A stretch of 64,000 nt of DNA from Pseudomonas floridensis. Lineage in GTDB: Bacteria > Pseudomonadota > Gammaproteobacteria > Pseudomonadales > Pseudomonadaceae. The position numbers and the translations under genes were made by a program. Shown here in pieces: positions 18,837 through 26,556 of this stretch. The DNA is taken from contig NZ_MUIO01000002.1 of assembly GCF_002087235.1 (NCBI RefSeq), forward strand, positions 186,001-250,000, given 5' to 3'. The notes beneath the pieces are model-generated. The model worked only from the letters and a program-made list of their open reading frames with translations, was not told where the DNA came from and did not search any database. Each line of letters begins with the position of its first letter. Position 1 is the stretch's first letter.

Positions 18837-18847
18837 TAGTATTACAA
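18837..18847. promoter_or_regulatory. FadR/GntR-type operator upstream of the regulator gene
   Basis: TAGTATTACAA fits TnGTnnnACnA exactly, preceded by AAA as in the other copies. It lies in the divergent intergenic region between the GntR gene and the mutarotase gene. Confidence 0.55.
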
Positions 18848-18910
18848 TTAATTTTTCAAGCTGCATTTTTTGGGCTATAAATCCTTCCATCGGATAAAAA
18901 GCCGATCAAA

Positions 18911-18921
18911 TAGTCTTACCA
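18911..18921. promoter_or_regulatory. FadR/GntR-type operator at the mutarotase promoter
   Basis: TAGTCTTACCA fits TnGTnnnACnA exactly, preceded by AAA, 26 bases before the ATG of the aldose epimerase. Binding here would block the transcription start region of that gene. Confidence 0.6.
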
Positions 18922-18946
18922 ATAAAAATAAAAGCGGGTAGATCAG

Positions 18947-20095
18947 ATGAAAAAGCATGCTCTTCTCAGCACCCTTGGACTGTCTCTCATGATCAGCACG
19001 TTGACCGCGCACGCCGCAACGCTTTCAAGCGACCACAGCAGCTTCGGTCAGTTGCCCGACGGCACGCCCGTCGAGAAGTACACCCTGCGCAACAGTCATG
19101 GAATACAGGCCAGCATCATTACGTACGGCGCAACGCTGCAATCGCTCATGGTTCCTGACAAATCCGGCAAGGTGGAAGACATCGTGCTCGGCTTCGATGA
19201 TGTGCAGGGCTATCAGAACAACGGCACGGTCTATTTCGGTGCCACCATCGGCCGCTTCGGCAACCGCCTGGCGGGCGGCACGTTCAGCCTCGACGGCAAG
19301 ACGTATCAGGTGCCGCTCAACGATAAGACCAATGCCCTGCATGGCGGCAATCAGGGTTTCGACAAACGACTCTGGAAGGCCGAGAGTACCAAGGCGGGTG
19401 AGTCGGTTGGCGTGAAACTGACGTACGTATCGCCCGACGGTGAAATGGGCTTCCCCGGCACGCTGACGACCGAAGTCACTTACAGCCTGAACGACAAGAA
19501 CGAGCTGAAGATCGATTACCGCGCGACCACCGACAAACCCACGGTGCTGAACCTGACCAACCACAGCTATTTCAATCTGGCGGGCGCTGGCAGTGGCGAT
19601 ATCCTCAAGCAGGTCGCCACCCTGCACGCTTCGCACTACACGCCCGTCAACGACAAACTCATCCCGACCGGCGAGTTGCCCGCCGTCAAGGGCACGCCGA
19701 TGGATTTCCTCAAGCCCACCGCCTTTGGTCAGCACATCAAGGATGATCATCAGCAACTCAAATATGCCGAGCCCAAACAAGGCGGCTTCGATTTCAACTG
19801 GGTGCTGGACACCAAGGGCGACGTGAAGAAACTGGCGGCTGAAGTCAGCGATCCACAGTCGGGGCGCACACTGCAATTGTTCACCACCGAACCCGGCGTG
19901 CAGCTCTACACCGGCAACTTCCTGGATGGCAGCATTCACGGCAAGGGCGGCAAGGTGTACCCGCATTGGGGCGCTTTCACGCTGGAAACCCAGCATTATC
20001 CGGACGCGCCGAACCAGCCGAAATTCCCGAGTACTCGACTCGACCCCGGTAAGGCCTACACCCAGACCACCGTCTTCAAATTCCTCAATCACTGA
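18947..20095 (+). CDS. Exported aldose 1-epimerase (mutarotase)
   Basis: This 382-aa GalM-family protein interconverts alpha and beta anomers of aldoses. It carries a clear signal peptide (MKKHALLSTLGLSLMISTL...AHA), so it acts in the periplasm, unlike cytosolic GalM. Family motifs are intact: GATIGRFGNRLAGG, NALHGGNQGFDKRLW, LTNHSYFNLAG (catalytic His region) and the late FTLETQHYPDAPNQPKFP with the catalytic Glu. It is divergent from the arabinose operon and shares its operator. It probably supplies the anomer preferred by AraF or a periplasmic dehydrogenase. Confidence 0.92.
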   Translation: MKKHALLSTLGLSLMISTLTAHAATLSSDHSSFGQLPDGTPVEKYTLRNSHGIQASIITYGATLQSLMVPDKSGKVEDIVLGFDDVQGYQNNGTVYFGATIGRFGNRLAGGTFSLDGKTYQVPLNDKTNALHGGNQGFDKRLWKAESTKAGESVGVKLTYVSPDGEMGFPGTLTTEVTYSLNDKNELKIDYRATTDKPTVLNLTNHSYFNLAGAGSGDILKQVATLHASHYTPVNDKLIPTGELPAVKGTPMDFLKPTAFGQHIKDDHQQLKYAEPKQGGFDFNWVLDTKGDVKKLAAEVSDPQSGRTLQLFTTEPGVQLYTGNFLDGSIHGKGGKVYPHWGAFTLETQHYPDAPNQPKFPSTRLDPGKAYTQTTVFKFLNH

Positions 20096-20106
20096 GGCAG
20101 CCTGTC

Positions 20107-20135
20107 GCGCAGCCCTTGTCGAACGAGGGCTGCGC
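20107..20135 (+). terminator. Hairpin terminator after the mutarotase gene
   Basis: A perfect 10-bp stem GCGCAGCCCT/AGGGCTGCGC with a 9-nt loop starts 11 bases past the stop. The following bases (GTTATCATC) are only weakly T-rich, so termination may be partial. Confidence 0.65.
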
Positions 20136-20207
20136 GTTATCATCAATGAGTCGCGTAGTGAAGGAGTACGACATTCCCCCCACCCTCCGAACATTGAGGA
20201 TGACGAT

Positions 20208-20591
20208 ATGTCTGCTCAGATTGACCCTTATCGCTTACCGGCTCTTGCTCACTATCTGTCCGGCCTGGTGTTTGCCGACAGGGCCACGCCGCAACACCCT
20301 CTTCCCCTCTACACCTTCGTCGGCCACTACAACGCAGCGCTGGAATGGGTCGCGCTGGACGACTTCATCGATACGGTCAGAACCGAAGGGATCACGGCTG
20401 AAGGATTCAGTGCGTTTTGGGTGATTCCACCGGCCGGCGCGCCTGAAGAAGGCAACCCGAGAAACACAGAGTCGAGCGCCGGAGAAAACGGACGTGGGCA
20501 ATTTACCGACTGCCTGACCCTCACCGAGGTGTACGGCGACTGGATATCATCGACCCGCTACACCCCGTTGAGCGTGGACACGGATTACTGA
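20208..20591 (+). CDS. Hypothetical protein, 127 aa
   Basis: The ATG at 20208 has GAGGA 7 bases upstream. The product (MSAQIDPYRLPALAHYLSGL...) has no signal peptide or membrane segment and no family I recognise; it is rich in aromatic residues and acidic at the C-terminus. Its last 7 bases overlap tail-to-tail with the convergent metal-binding protein gene. Confidence 0.7.
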   Translation: MSAQIDPYRLPALAHYLSGLVFADRATPQHPLPLYTFVGHYNAALEWVALDDFIDTVRTEGITAEGFSAFWVIPPAGAPEEGNPRNTESSAGENGRGQFTDCLTLTEVYGDWISSTRYTPLSVDTDY

Positions 20592-21481
20592 TCCTTTTTC
20601 ATTGCCGCAACCAGCGTATCGACGTTGTAGCGAAACATCTTCGCGTAGGTCGAAGCGGGCCCGTCTGGCGGCGACAGCGCCTCGACATACAGCTCACCAC
20701 CTGGCTGCGCACCGCTGGCCTCGGCAATCTGCTTGACCAGACGCGGATCACCTGAATTCTCGAAGAAATAAGCGCTGACGTGCTCGGCCTTGATCTGACG
20801 GATCAGTTTCGAGACATCTGCCGCCGAGGCTTCCGATTCGGTAGACAGCCCCAACGGCGACAGGAACGTCACGCCATAGGCATCACCGAAATAGCCGAAC
20901 GCGTCATGCGAGGTGAGAATCTTGCGATTGGCCGCCGGAATGGCCTTGATCTGGTCGCGAGCGTACTGATCCAACTGTTGCAACTGGGCAATGTAACGAT
21001 CGCCATTGGTCTGGTACAGGTTGGCCCCTTCGGGATCGGCCTTTTTCAAGGCGGTCACGATGTTGCGCACGTAAATCACCCCATTGGCGGCGCTGTTCCA
21101 GGCGTGCGGATCGGTGATGCGTTTGCCGTCCTCATCCATGCTGCGGGTCTTGATGCCCTCGGACAGTACGATCGGCTGGCCCTTGTAGCCGGACGCCTTG
21201 ATCAGGCGATCCATCCAGCCTTCCAGATGCAGACCGCTGACGAACGTCAGGTCTGCACTCTTCAAGGCCTGAGCATCGGTCGGTGTCGGTTCGTAAACAT
21301 GGGGATCGCCGTTGGGGCCGATCAACGAGGTGACGTGCACGCGATCGCCACCCACGGTGCTCACCATATCGGCGATCACAGTGAAGGACGCCACCGCTTC
21401 AAGCGGCTTCGCCTGGGCGATGGAGGCAAAGGCAGACAGCGCCAGAGCGGCCATTGAACTCAACAACATCAATCGTTTCAT
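20585..21481 (-). CDS. Zinc/manganese ABC transporter substrate-binding protein (ZnuA/AztC type)
   Basis: The 298-aa protein has a signal peptide (…ASIAQA) and the cluster A-I metal-binding fold. Probable metal ligands are His61 (DPHVYEPTP), His126 (DPHAWN) and His192 (SHDAFGYFG), plus an acidic residue near 267. It lacks the His-rich loop of ZnuA, which resembles AztC. It delivers metal to the permease encoded just upstream (12-base gap). Two Zur-like palindromes at the operon head favour zinc over manganese. Confidence 0.9.
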   Translation of the reverse strand: MKRLMLLSSMAALALSAFASIAQAKPLEAVASFTVIADMVSTVGGDRVHVTSLIGPNGDPHVYEPTPTDAQALKSADLTFVSGLHLEGWMDRLIKASGYKGQPIVLSEGIKTRSMDEDGKRITDPHAWNSAANGVIYVRNIVTALKKADPEGANLYQTNGDRYIAQLQQLDQYARDQIKAIPAANRKILTSHDAFGYFGDAYGVTFLSPLGLSTESEASAADVSKLIRQIKAEHVSAYFFENSGDPRLVKQIAEASGAQPGGELYVEALSPPDGPASTYAKMFRYNVDTLVAAMKKDQ

Positions 21482-21493
21482 GACATACCTTTT

Positions 21494-22363
21494 TCAGTGA
21501 GCCAGGTGAGGTTTGGGAAACAGTCGACGGACAATGCCCGTGCGCCCGAACAGCAGCGAAATCACGTAAAACGCACTGGCGGTCAGGACAATGGCTGGCC
21601 CCGACGCGACGCCAAAATGGTAGGAAACGATCAACCCGATCAGACCGGCGAGGGTCGCCAGCAGGGTCGAAATGAGCATCAGCGCGCTTAGCGAACTGGC
21701 CCAGAAACGCGCCGCCGTTGCAGGGAGCATCATCATGCCGACCGCCATCAGCGTGCCCAGCGCCTGAAAGCCGGCCACCAGGTTCAGCACCACCAGTAAC
21801 AGGAACAGCACGTGATAGAGCGAGCCGCGCCCGCCCACAGCGCGCAGAAACCCCGGATCGAAGCATTCGAGCACCAGCGGGCGGTAGATCACGGCGAGCA
21901 GAATCAGCGTGAACGACGCGATGCCGCCGACCATGTAGATAGAAGCGCTGTCGATCGCCAGAATAGTGCCGAACAGCACATGCAGCAGGTCCACACTGGA
22001 GCCATGCAGCGAGACGATCAGCACACCGGCCGCCAGTGACGTGAGGTAGAAACTGGCAAAACTGGCGTCTTCGCGCAACGCCGTCAGGCGACTGACCAGA
22101 CCGGACAGCAGCGCGACTGCAAGCCCGGCGATCAGCCCGCCGAACCCCATGGCCGGCAACGACAACCCTGCAACCATGAACCCCACGGCAGCGCCTGGCA
22201 GAACGGCATGGCTCATGGCATCCCCGACCAGGCTCATGCGCCTGAGCATCAGCAGGACACCGACCGGCCCGGAGCCGATACCCAGCGCCAGGCAGGCGAC
22301 CAGCGCGCGACGCATGAAACCGAATTCGACGAAGGGCTCAACCACCAAGGTGTAAAGCATCAT
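21494..22363 (-). CDS. Metal ABC transporter permease (ABC-3 family)
   Basis: The 289-aa membrane protein is a ZnuB/AztB-type permease with 7-8 hydrophobic helices. The motifs SLVGDAMSHAVLPGAAVGF and GTLMAVGMMMLPAATARFWA are diagnostic. Its start overlaps the end of the ATPase gene by four bases, so it is coupled to it. Confidence 0.92.
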   Translation of the reverse strand: MMLYTLVVEPFVEFGFMRRALVACLALGIGSGPVGVLLMLRRMSLVGDAMSHAVLPGAAVGFMVAGLSLPAMGFGGLIAGLAVALLSGLVSRLTALREDASFASFYLTSLAAGVLIVSLHGSSVDLLHVLFGTILAIDSASIYMVGGIASFTLILLAVIYRPLVLECFDPGFLRAVGGRGSLYHVLFLLLVVLNLVAGFQALGTLMAVGMMMLPATAARFWASSLSALMLISTLLATLAGLIGLIVSYHFGVASGPAIVLTASAFYVISLLFGRTGIVRRLFPKPHLAH

Positions 22364-23109
22364 GACTGCCCTTCCTCAACGTCGCACATCGCCTCATTGA
22401 CGCTCCAGTATTCAGCCATGTTGCGTGCCTTGCGCAGGTTGGCGACGCTCAATACCTCGGCCGTCTCGCCCCAGGCTATCGCTTCGCGGGCCATCAACAG
22501 TGTTTGCGGGAAGTGCTGGCGTACCTGTTCGATGTCATGCAGCACCGCGATCACGGTTCTGCCCTGGCCGTGCCAGACCCGCACCAACTCGAGCAGGTCA
22601 CGCGTCGTGCGGGCATCGATAGCGGTGAACGGCTCGTCGAGCAGAATCACCGATGCGTCCTGCAGCAACAGGCGAGCGAACAAGACCCGCTGGAATTGTC
22701 CCGACGACAGCGAGCCGATGCTGCGCGCTTCGAAGCCTTCCAGCCCGACGGTCTGCAAAGCCTGACGGGTGAGGTCAGCGTGTTTGCGGGTCAGGCTGCG
22801 AAACGGCCCGATGCTGTGCCAGGCGCCCATCGCCACCGTATCGGCGACGCTCAACGGGAAGCTGCGATCGATTTCGGCAGCCTGTGGCAGGTAGCCGATC
22901 GTGCGGGTCGCCAGGCGACCCCGATCAACACGACCCTGGGCAGGTTTCATGGTCCCGGCGATGGCCTTGATCAGCGTGGACTTGCCCGCGCCGTTCGGGC
23001 CGACGATGGCCGTGAGGCTTCCGGCTTCGAACCGCCCGCTGAGATGATGCACGGCAGGACGTCGTTCATAAGCGACGGTGAGATTTTCCAGCGCAATGGC
23101 CGCGCTCAC
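22360..23109 (-). CDS. Metal ABC transporter ATP-binding protein
   Basis: From a GTG start at 23109 the protein is 249 aa, with Walker A GPNGAGKST, Q-loop GYLPQ, signature LSSGQFQRVLFARLL, Walker B VILLDEPFTAID and the switch His (VLHDIEQV). I prefer this start because family homology (IALENLTVAYERRPA) begins there and the GTG overlaps the TGA of the upstream small membrane-protein frame. The alternative TTG at 23247 would add 46 residues unlike any ABC ATPase. Confidence 0.9.
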   Translation of the reverse strand: MSAAIALENLTVAYERRPAVHHLSGRFEAGSLTAIVGPNGAGKSTLIKAIAGTMKPAQGRVDRGRLATRTIGYLPQAAEIDRSFPLSVADTVAMGAWHSIGPFRSLTRKHADLTRQALQTVGLEGFEARSIGSLSSGQFQRVLFARLLLQDASVILLDEPFTAIDARTTRDLLELVRVWHGQGRTVIAVLHDIEQVRQHFPQTLLMAREAIAWGETAEVLSVANLRKARNMAEYWSVNEAMCDVEEGQS

Positions 23110-23237
23110 GGAATGGCCACCGACCAGGCAATGGCCAGCCACAACAAGCAGAGAACGAATAACGAGAACAGAATCCGCTTCCAGGCTGACTGGGCCAGAA
23201 CCGAGCGTGCAATCGAAGGGGAATGCGATGTCTTCAC
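23106..23237 (-). CDS. Small membrane protein heading the zinc transporter operon, 43 aa
   Basis: A GTG at 23237 opens a 43-codon frame that ends in a TGA overlapping the GTG of the ATPase gene (GTGA). The product has a short basic N-terminus (KTSHSPSIARSV), then WKRI and a strong membrane helix FSLFVLCLLWLAIAWSVAI to its last residue. An AGG lies about 10 bases before the GTG. The translational overlap, single transmembrane span with positive-inside flank, and position right after two Zur-like boxes all support a real gene. Function unknown; perhaps a transporter accessory subunit. Confidence 0.6.
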   Translation of the reverse strand: MKTSHSPSIARSVLAQSAWKRILFSLFVLCLLWLAIAWSVAIP

Positions 23238-23260
23238 GAAAGAGCAACCTGCAACTATTC

Positions 23261-23273
23261 GTTACAGTATTAC
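23261..23273. promoter_or_regulatory. Zur-like half-conserved palindrome
   Basis: GTTACAGTATTAC matches 10 of 12 defined positions of the Zur-type consensus GTTATAnTATAAC. It lies about 25 bases upstream of the small membrane-protein gene, probably overlapping the operon's promoter. Confidence 0.45.
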
Positions 23274-23288
23274 ATAGCCATTCATCTT

Positions 23289-23305
23289 GCGTTATAAAAT
23301 AACGC
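23289..23305. promoter_or_regulatory. Zur box
   Basis: GCGTTATAAAATAACGC is a perfect 7-bp inverted repeat with a 3-base spacer and differs from the Zur core consensus at one position. It lies between the zinc transporter operon and the divergent radical SAM gene. Confidence 0.7.
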
Positions 23306-23424
23306 TTAAATTTGCCATCATTCAGCAGCCGTTCATGCTTGACCTTCGGTCAGCTTCCTTGCGCCTTGCTTGAGTCTTCAGGGACAACCCGATACTGTAC
23401 ATGCAAACAGTAACGGGGAATTCC

Positions 23425-24645
23425 ATGCAGCTCATCGACAAGCTCAGCATTCTGGCGGACGCCGCCAAGTACGATGCGTCATGCGCAAGCAGCGGAGCAC
23501 CCAAGCGCAGCTCGCAGGACAAGTCCGGCCTGGGGTCGACCAATGGCATGGGCATTTGCCACAGCTATACGCCCGATGGGCGTTGCGTTTCCCTGCTGAA
23601 GATTCTGCTGACCAACTTCTGTTTGTACGACTGCCAGTACTGCGTCAATCGCCGTTCCAGCGATGTACCGCGCGCCCGCTTCACGCCTGAAGAAGTCGTT
23701 ACCCTGACCCTGGATTTCTACCGCCGCAACTGCGTCAGCGGTCTGTTCCTGAGTTCCGGCATCATTCGTTCTGCGGACTACACCATGGAGCAATTGGTCG
23801 AGGTCGCCCGCCTGCTGCGCGAGGTGCACGAATTTCGCGGTTACATCCACCTCAAGACCATCCCTGACGCGGACCCCGCGCTGATCGCCCAGGCGGGCCG
23901 TTATGCCGACCGCTTGAGCGTGAACATCGAACTGCCCACCGACCTGAGCCTGCAGACGCTGGCGCCGGAAAAGGACGTGGCGTCGATCAAGCGTTCGATG
24001 CAGACCATTTACACCGGCGAGCAGACCGTGCGCAACGAACCCCGCGCACCAAAGTTCGCGCCCGCCGGGCAAAGCACGCAAATGATCGTCGGCGCCGACA
24101 CCACCGACGACAGCACCATCCTGCACAGCGCCCAGTCGCTGTACAGCAACTTCAAGCTGCGCCGGGTCTATTACTCGGCATTCAGCCCGATCCCCAACAG
24201 CCCGAACAGCGTTCCGCTGGCCGCGCCACCGCTGATGCGCGAACACCGGCTGTATCAGGCGGATTTTCTGCTGCGTGGCTACGGCTTCACCGCCGGTGAA
24301 CTGCTCGACGGCCCCGGCGATCTGGCACTGGACATCGATCCGAAACTCGCCTGGGCACTGGGCAACCGCCAGGTATTTCCGCTGGACCTGAACAACGCCG
24401 ATCCGGCATTGATTGCACGCGTGCCGGGTATTGGCATCCGCACCACCCAACGACTGGTCGAACTGCGCCGCCAACGGCGTATCCGCTATGAGGACCTGAC
24501 CCGCATGCGTTGCGTGCTGGCCAAAGCCAAACCGTTCATCATCACCAGCGACTACCATCCGCCTCAGGCCGAGACCACCAGCGAGTTCCTGCATCATCAG
24601 TTGCGTGACCGCCCGCAACCTCAGCAAATGGGACTGTGGGGATGA
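23425..24645 (+). CDS. Putative DNA modification/repair radical SAM protein
   Basis: The 406-aa protein has the radical SAM cluster motif CLYDCQYC near residue 70 and a C-terminal helix-hairpin-helix-like segment (LNNADPALIARVPGIGIRTTQRLVELRR). This is the combination seen in the radical SAM family linked with a uracil-DNA-glycosylase-like partner. It should use a [4Fe-4S] cluster and SAM to start a radical reaction, presumably on damaged or modified DNA. The ATG at 23425 has GGGGA 6 bases upstream. It overlaps the partner gene by four bases. Confidence 0.88.
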   Translation: MQLIDKLSILADAAKYDASCASSGAPKRSSQDKSGLGSTNGMGICHSYTPDGRCVSLLKILLTNFCLYDCQYCVNRRSSDVPRARFTPEEVVTLTLDFYRRNCVSGLFLSSGIIRSADYTMEQLVEVARLLREVHEFRGYIHLKTIPDADPALIAQAGRYADRLSVNIELPTDLSLQTLAPEKDVASIKRSMQTIYTGEQTVRNEPRAPKFAPAGQSTQMIVGADTTDDSTILHSAQSLYSNFKLRRVYYSAFSPIPNSPNSVPLAAPPLMREHRLYQADFLLRGYGFTAGELLDGPGDLALDIDPKLAWALGNRQVFPLDLNNADPALIARVPGIGIRTTQRLVELRRQRRIRYEDLTRMRCVLAKAKPFIITSDYHPPQAETTSEFLHHQLRDRPQPQQMGLWG

Positions 24646-25481
24646 TCTGTCTCGATTGTGATGACCTGTTCGACACGTGGCGGCAACAGGCACGCTGGCT
24701 ACTGAGCCACGGGATCGACCCCAGCCGGGTCAGCTGGAAGTCGCCAGACGCCGCCGATCTGTTCGGCAGCGACGAAGAATGTCCAAAGGCGCAAGGCCCG
24801 TTTCAGGCACGGGTGCCGCTGGAATTGCTGCACCTGCTGGAGAGCGCGTCTCGCTACCGCGGCGAGCAGCGCTGGAGCCTGTTGTACGAGGTGCTGTGGC
24901 GCGTCAGCCACGGCGACCGCACGGCAATGATGGCGGGCGACAAGTTGGGAAGCGAGCTGCATCGACGACTCAAGTCCATCAGCCGTGAAGCGCATCACCT
25001 GCATGCCTTTTTGCGCTTCGTGGCGCTGCCCGCCGCCGGGCAGAGTGACGAACTCATGCGCCCGGAATACGTGGCATGGCATGAACCGGCTCACGACATC
25101 CTGCGCTCGGCCAGCGAGCACTTCATCGGCCGCATGGGCCAGCATCGCTGGATGATTGCCACGCCGCAGGACGGTGTGTATTTCGACGGCAAGCAGCTGT
25201 TTCATGAACGTCGCTGCCCCGAGGCCTGGCAGACCATGGCGCGTCAGGTCGATGACCCGCATGGCGAGCTTTGGCTGACCTATTACAGCCATATCTTCAA
25301 CCCGGCGCGCCTGAACCCCAAGGTCATGGAAGGCCATTTCCCGTCCAGGTTCTGGAAAAACCTGCCCGAGGGTCCGTTGATTCCGGCGCTGATCACTCAA
25401 GCCCGTACCGGCAAACAGCGCGACGGTCAGGCCAACGACATCGCCACCCGACGCGGCAAGAAGATTGCGCATAGAGACTGA
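24642..25481 (+). CDS. DUF4130-type partner of the radical SAM DNA-repair protein
   Basis: This 279-aa protein is the usual companion of the radical SAM gene upstream (ATGA overlap at 24642-24645). Segments EVLWRVSHGDRTAMMAGDK, REAHHLHAFLRF and the late WLTYYSHIFNPARLNPK ... MPSRFWKNLPEG-like motif (here HFPSRFWKNLPEG) fit the DUF4130 family. In many bacteria it is fused at the C-terminus to a UdgX-like glycosylase; here it ends without that domain. Its biochemical role is unproven. Confidence 0.85.
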   Translation: MICLDCDDLFDTWRQQARWLLSHGIDPSRVSWKSPDAADLFGSDEECPKAQGPFQARVPLELLHLLESASRYRGEQRWSLLYEVLWRVSHGDRTAMMAGDKLGSELHRRLKSISREAHHLHAFLRFVALPAAGQSDELMRPEYVAWHEPAHDILRSASEHFIGRMGQHRWMIATPQDGVYFDGKQLFHERRCPEAWQTMARQVDDPHGELWLTYYSHIFNPARLNPKVMEGHFPSRFWKNLPEGPLIPALITQARTGKQRDGQANDIATRRGKKIAHRD

Positions 25482-25566
25482 TTTCGCTGGCGCAACCCGT
25501 CCTGCCCGTGGAGGTTCGCTAACCAAGGAAGACTGGCTGCGCGACGATCCGCACTGCTGCAGCCGG

Positions 25567-26409
25567 TCAGAGCGAAACGCGCCCGTCGATGCAGGTCACC
25601 GTCGAACCGCCAACCCACACGTCATCACCCACGCGATTGACCTGCACCCTGCCCTTGCGCCCTATGGCCGCGCCCTGACTGGCGACATAGCTGTCTGCAG
25701 TCAGTCCTTCTTCCAATACCCACAACGCGATACCGGCATTCAGGCTGCCGGTCACCGGATCTTCGAGCATCCCGTCTCCCGGGACAAAGGCTCGCACTTC
25801 AAGCTGGGCCTCATCGCCATCCACTGCCGGGTTCCAGAGCGCGAATACGCCGATCTTCAACCCTTCCAGTTTTGTGACGTCCGGCTCCAGCGCAAGCACG
25901 CTGGCGCGGTCGCTCAATCTGACCACCAGCCAGCCAGGGCCATTGTCGGCCCAGCGTGCGTCCAGAATCGCCCCCGGACCCAGTCCGAGTCCGTGGCGCA
26001 CCTGCTCGACCAGATCGGCGTCCACCGGGCCGGAGCGCAACAAGGGCGGCGCGGTAAAAGCCAACTGCTGCCCATCCCGACGAATCCTGACCAGACCGAT
26101 ACCGCACTCCTGAATGATTTCCTCGCCCCGCGCCCTGCCACCGCTCTCGAGCCAGGCATGACAGCTGCCAAGCGTCGGATGACCGGCGAACGGCAATTCC
26201 GTAAGCGTAGTGAAAATACGCACACGATAATCGGCTTGAGGGTCGGCAGGCTTAAGCAGGAAGGTGGTTTCGCTCAGATTGGTCCAGCGTGCAAAGGCTG
26301 CCATCTGCTCGTCGCTCAGGCCATCGGCACCCAGTACCACGGCCAATGGATTGCCAAGCAACGGCTGATCACTGAAAACATCGACCTGTTTGAAATCGAA
26401 TGAGCGCAT
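25567..26409 (-). CDS. PhzF-family isomerase-like protein
   Basis: The 280-aa protein has the PhzF/diaminopimelate-epimerase-like fold signatures: FKQVDVFSDQPLLGNPLAVV, the catalytic-Glu motif NLSETTFLL, RIFTTLTELPFAGHPTLGS and late GMLEDPVTGSLNAGIA. I chose the ATG at 26409 because AAGGAAG lies 6 bases upstream. There is no phenazine cluster nearby, so phenazine biosynthesis is not implied; most such proteins are uncharacterised isomerases. Confidence 0.88.
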   Translation of the reverse strand: MRSFDFKQVDVFSDQPLLGNPLAVVLGADGLSDEQMAAFARWTNLSETTFLLKPADPQADYRVRIFTTLTELPFAGHPTLGSCHAWLESGGRARGEEIIQECGIGLVRIRRDGQQLAFTAPPLLRSGPVDADLVEQVRHGLGLGPGAILDARWADNGPGWLVVRLSDRASVLALEPDVTKLEGLKIGVFALWNPAVDGDEAQLEVRAFVPGDGMLEDPVTGSLNAGIALWVLEEGLTADSYVASQGAAIGRKGRVQVNRVGDDVWVGGSTVTCIDGRVSL

Positions 26410-26556
26410 GCGCGGCTTCCTTGTCATTTATCAATACGCAAAGGTCGCATGTAATCGACCGCCAGAACAACTGTATGAACCGCAGCACCGATCATGCAGC
26501 GTGGGCATTTGATGGTAATGTCACGCTCATGACCTGCCAACCCGCCGAGGTTTGAA

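Noticed and set aside
19025..20194. A 389-codon antisense frame across the mutarotase gene
   Set aside because: Shadow frame; the sense protein has a signal peptide and all GalM motifs.
22360..23247. Long form of the metal ABC ATPase from a TTG at 23247
   Set aside because: The extra 46 residues do not resemble any ATPase, and another frame there encodes a plausible TM peptide overlapping the GTG start at 23109.
23479..24693. A 404-codon antisense frame across the radical SAM gene
   Set aside because: Codon-bias shadow; composition is unlike a protein family and the sense frame carries the CxxxCxxC motif.
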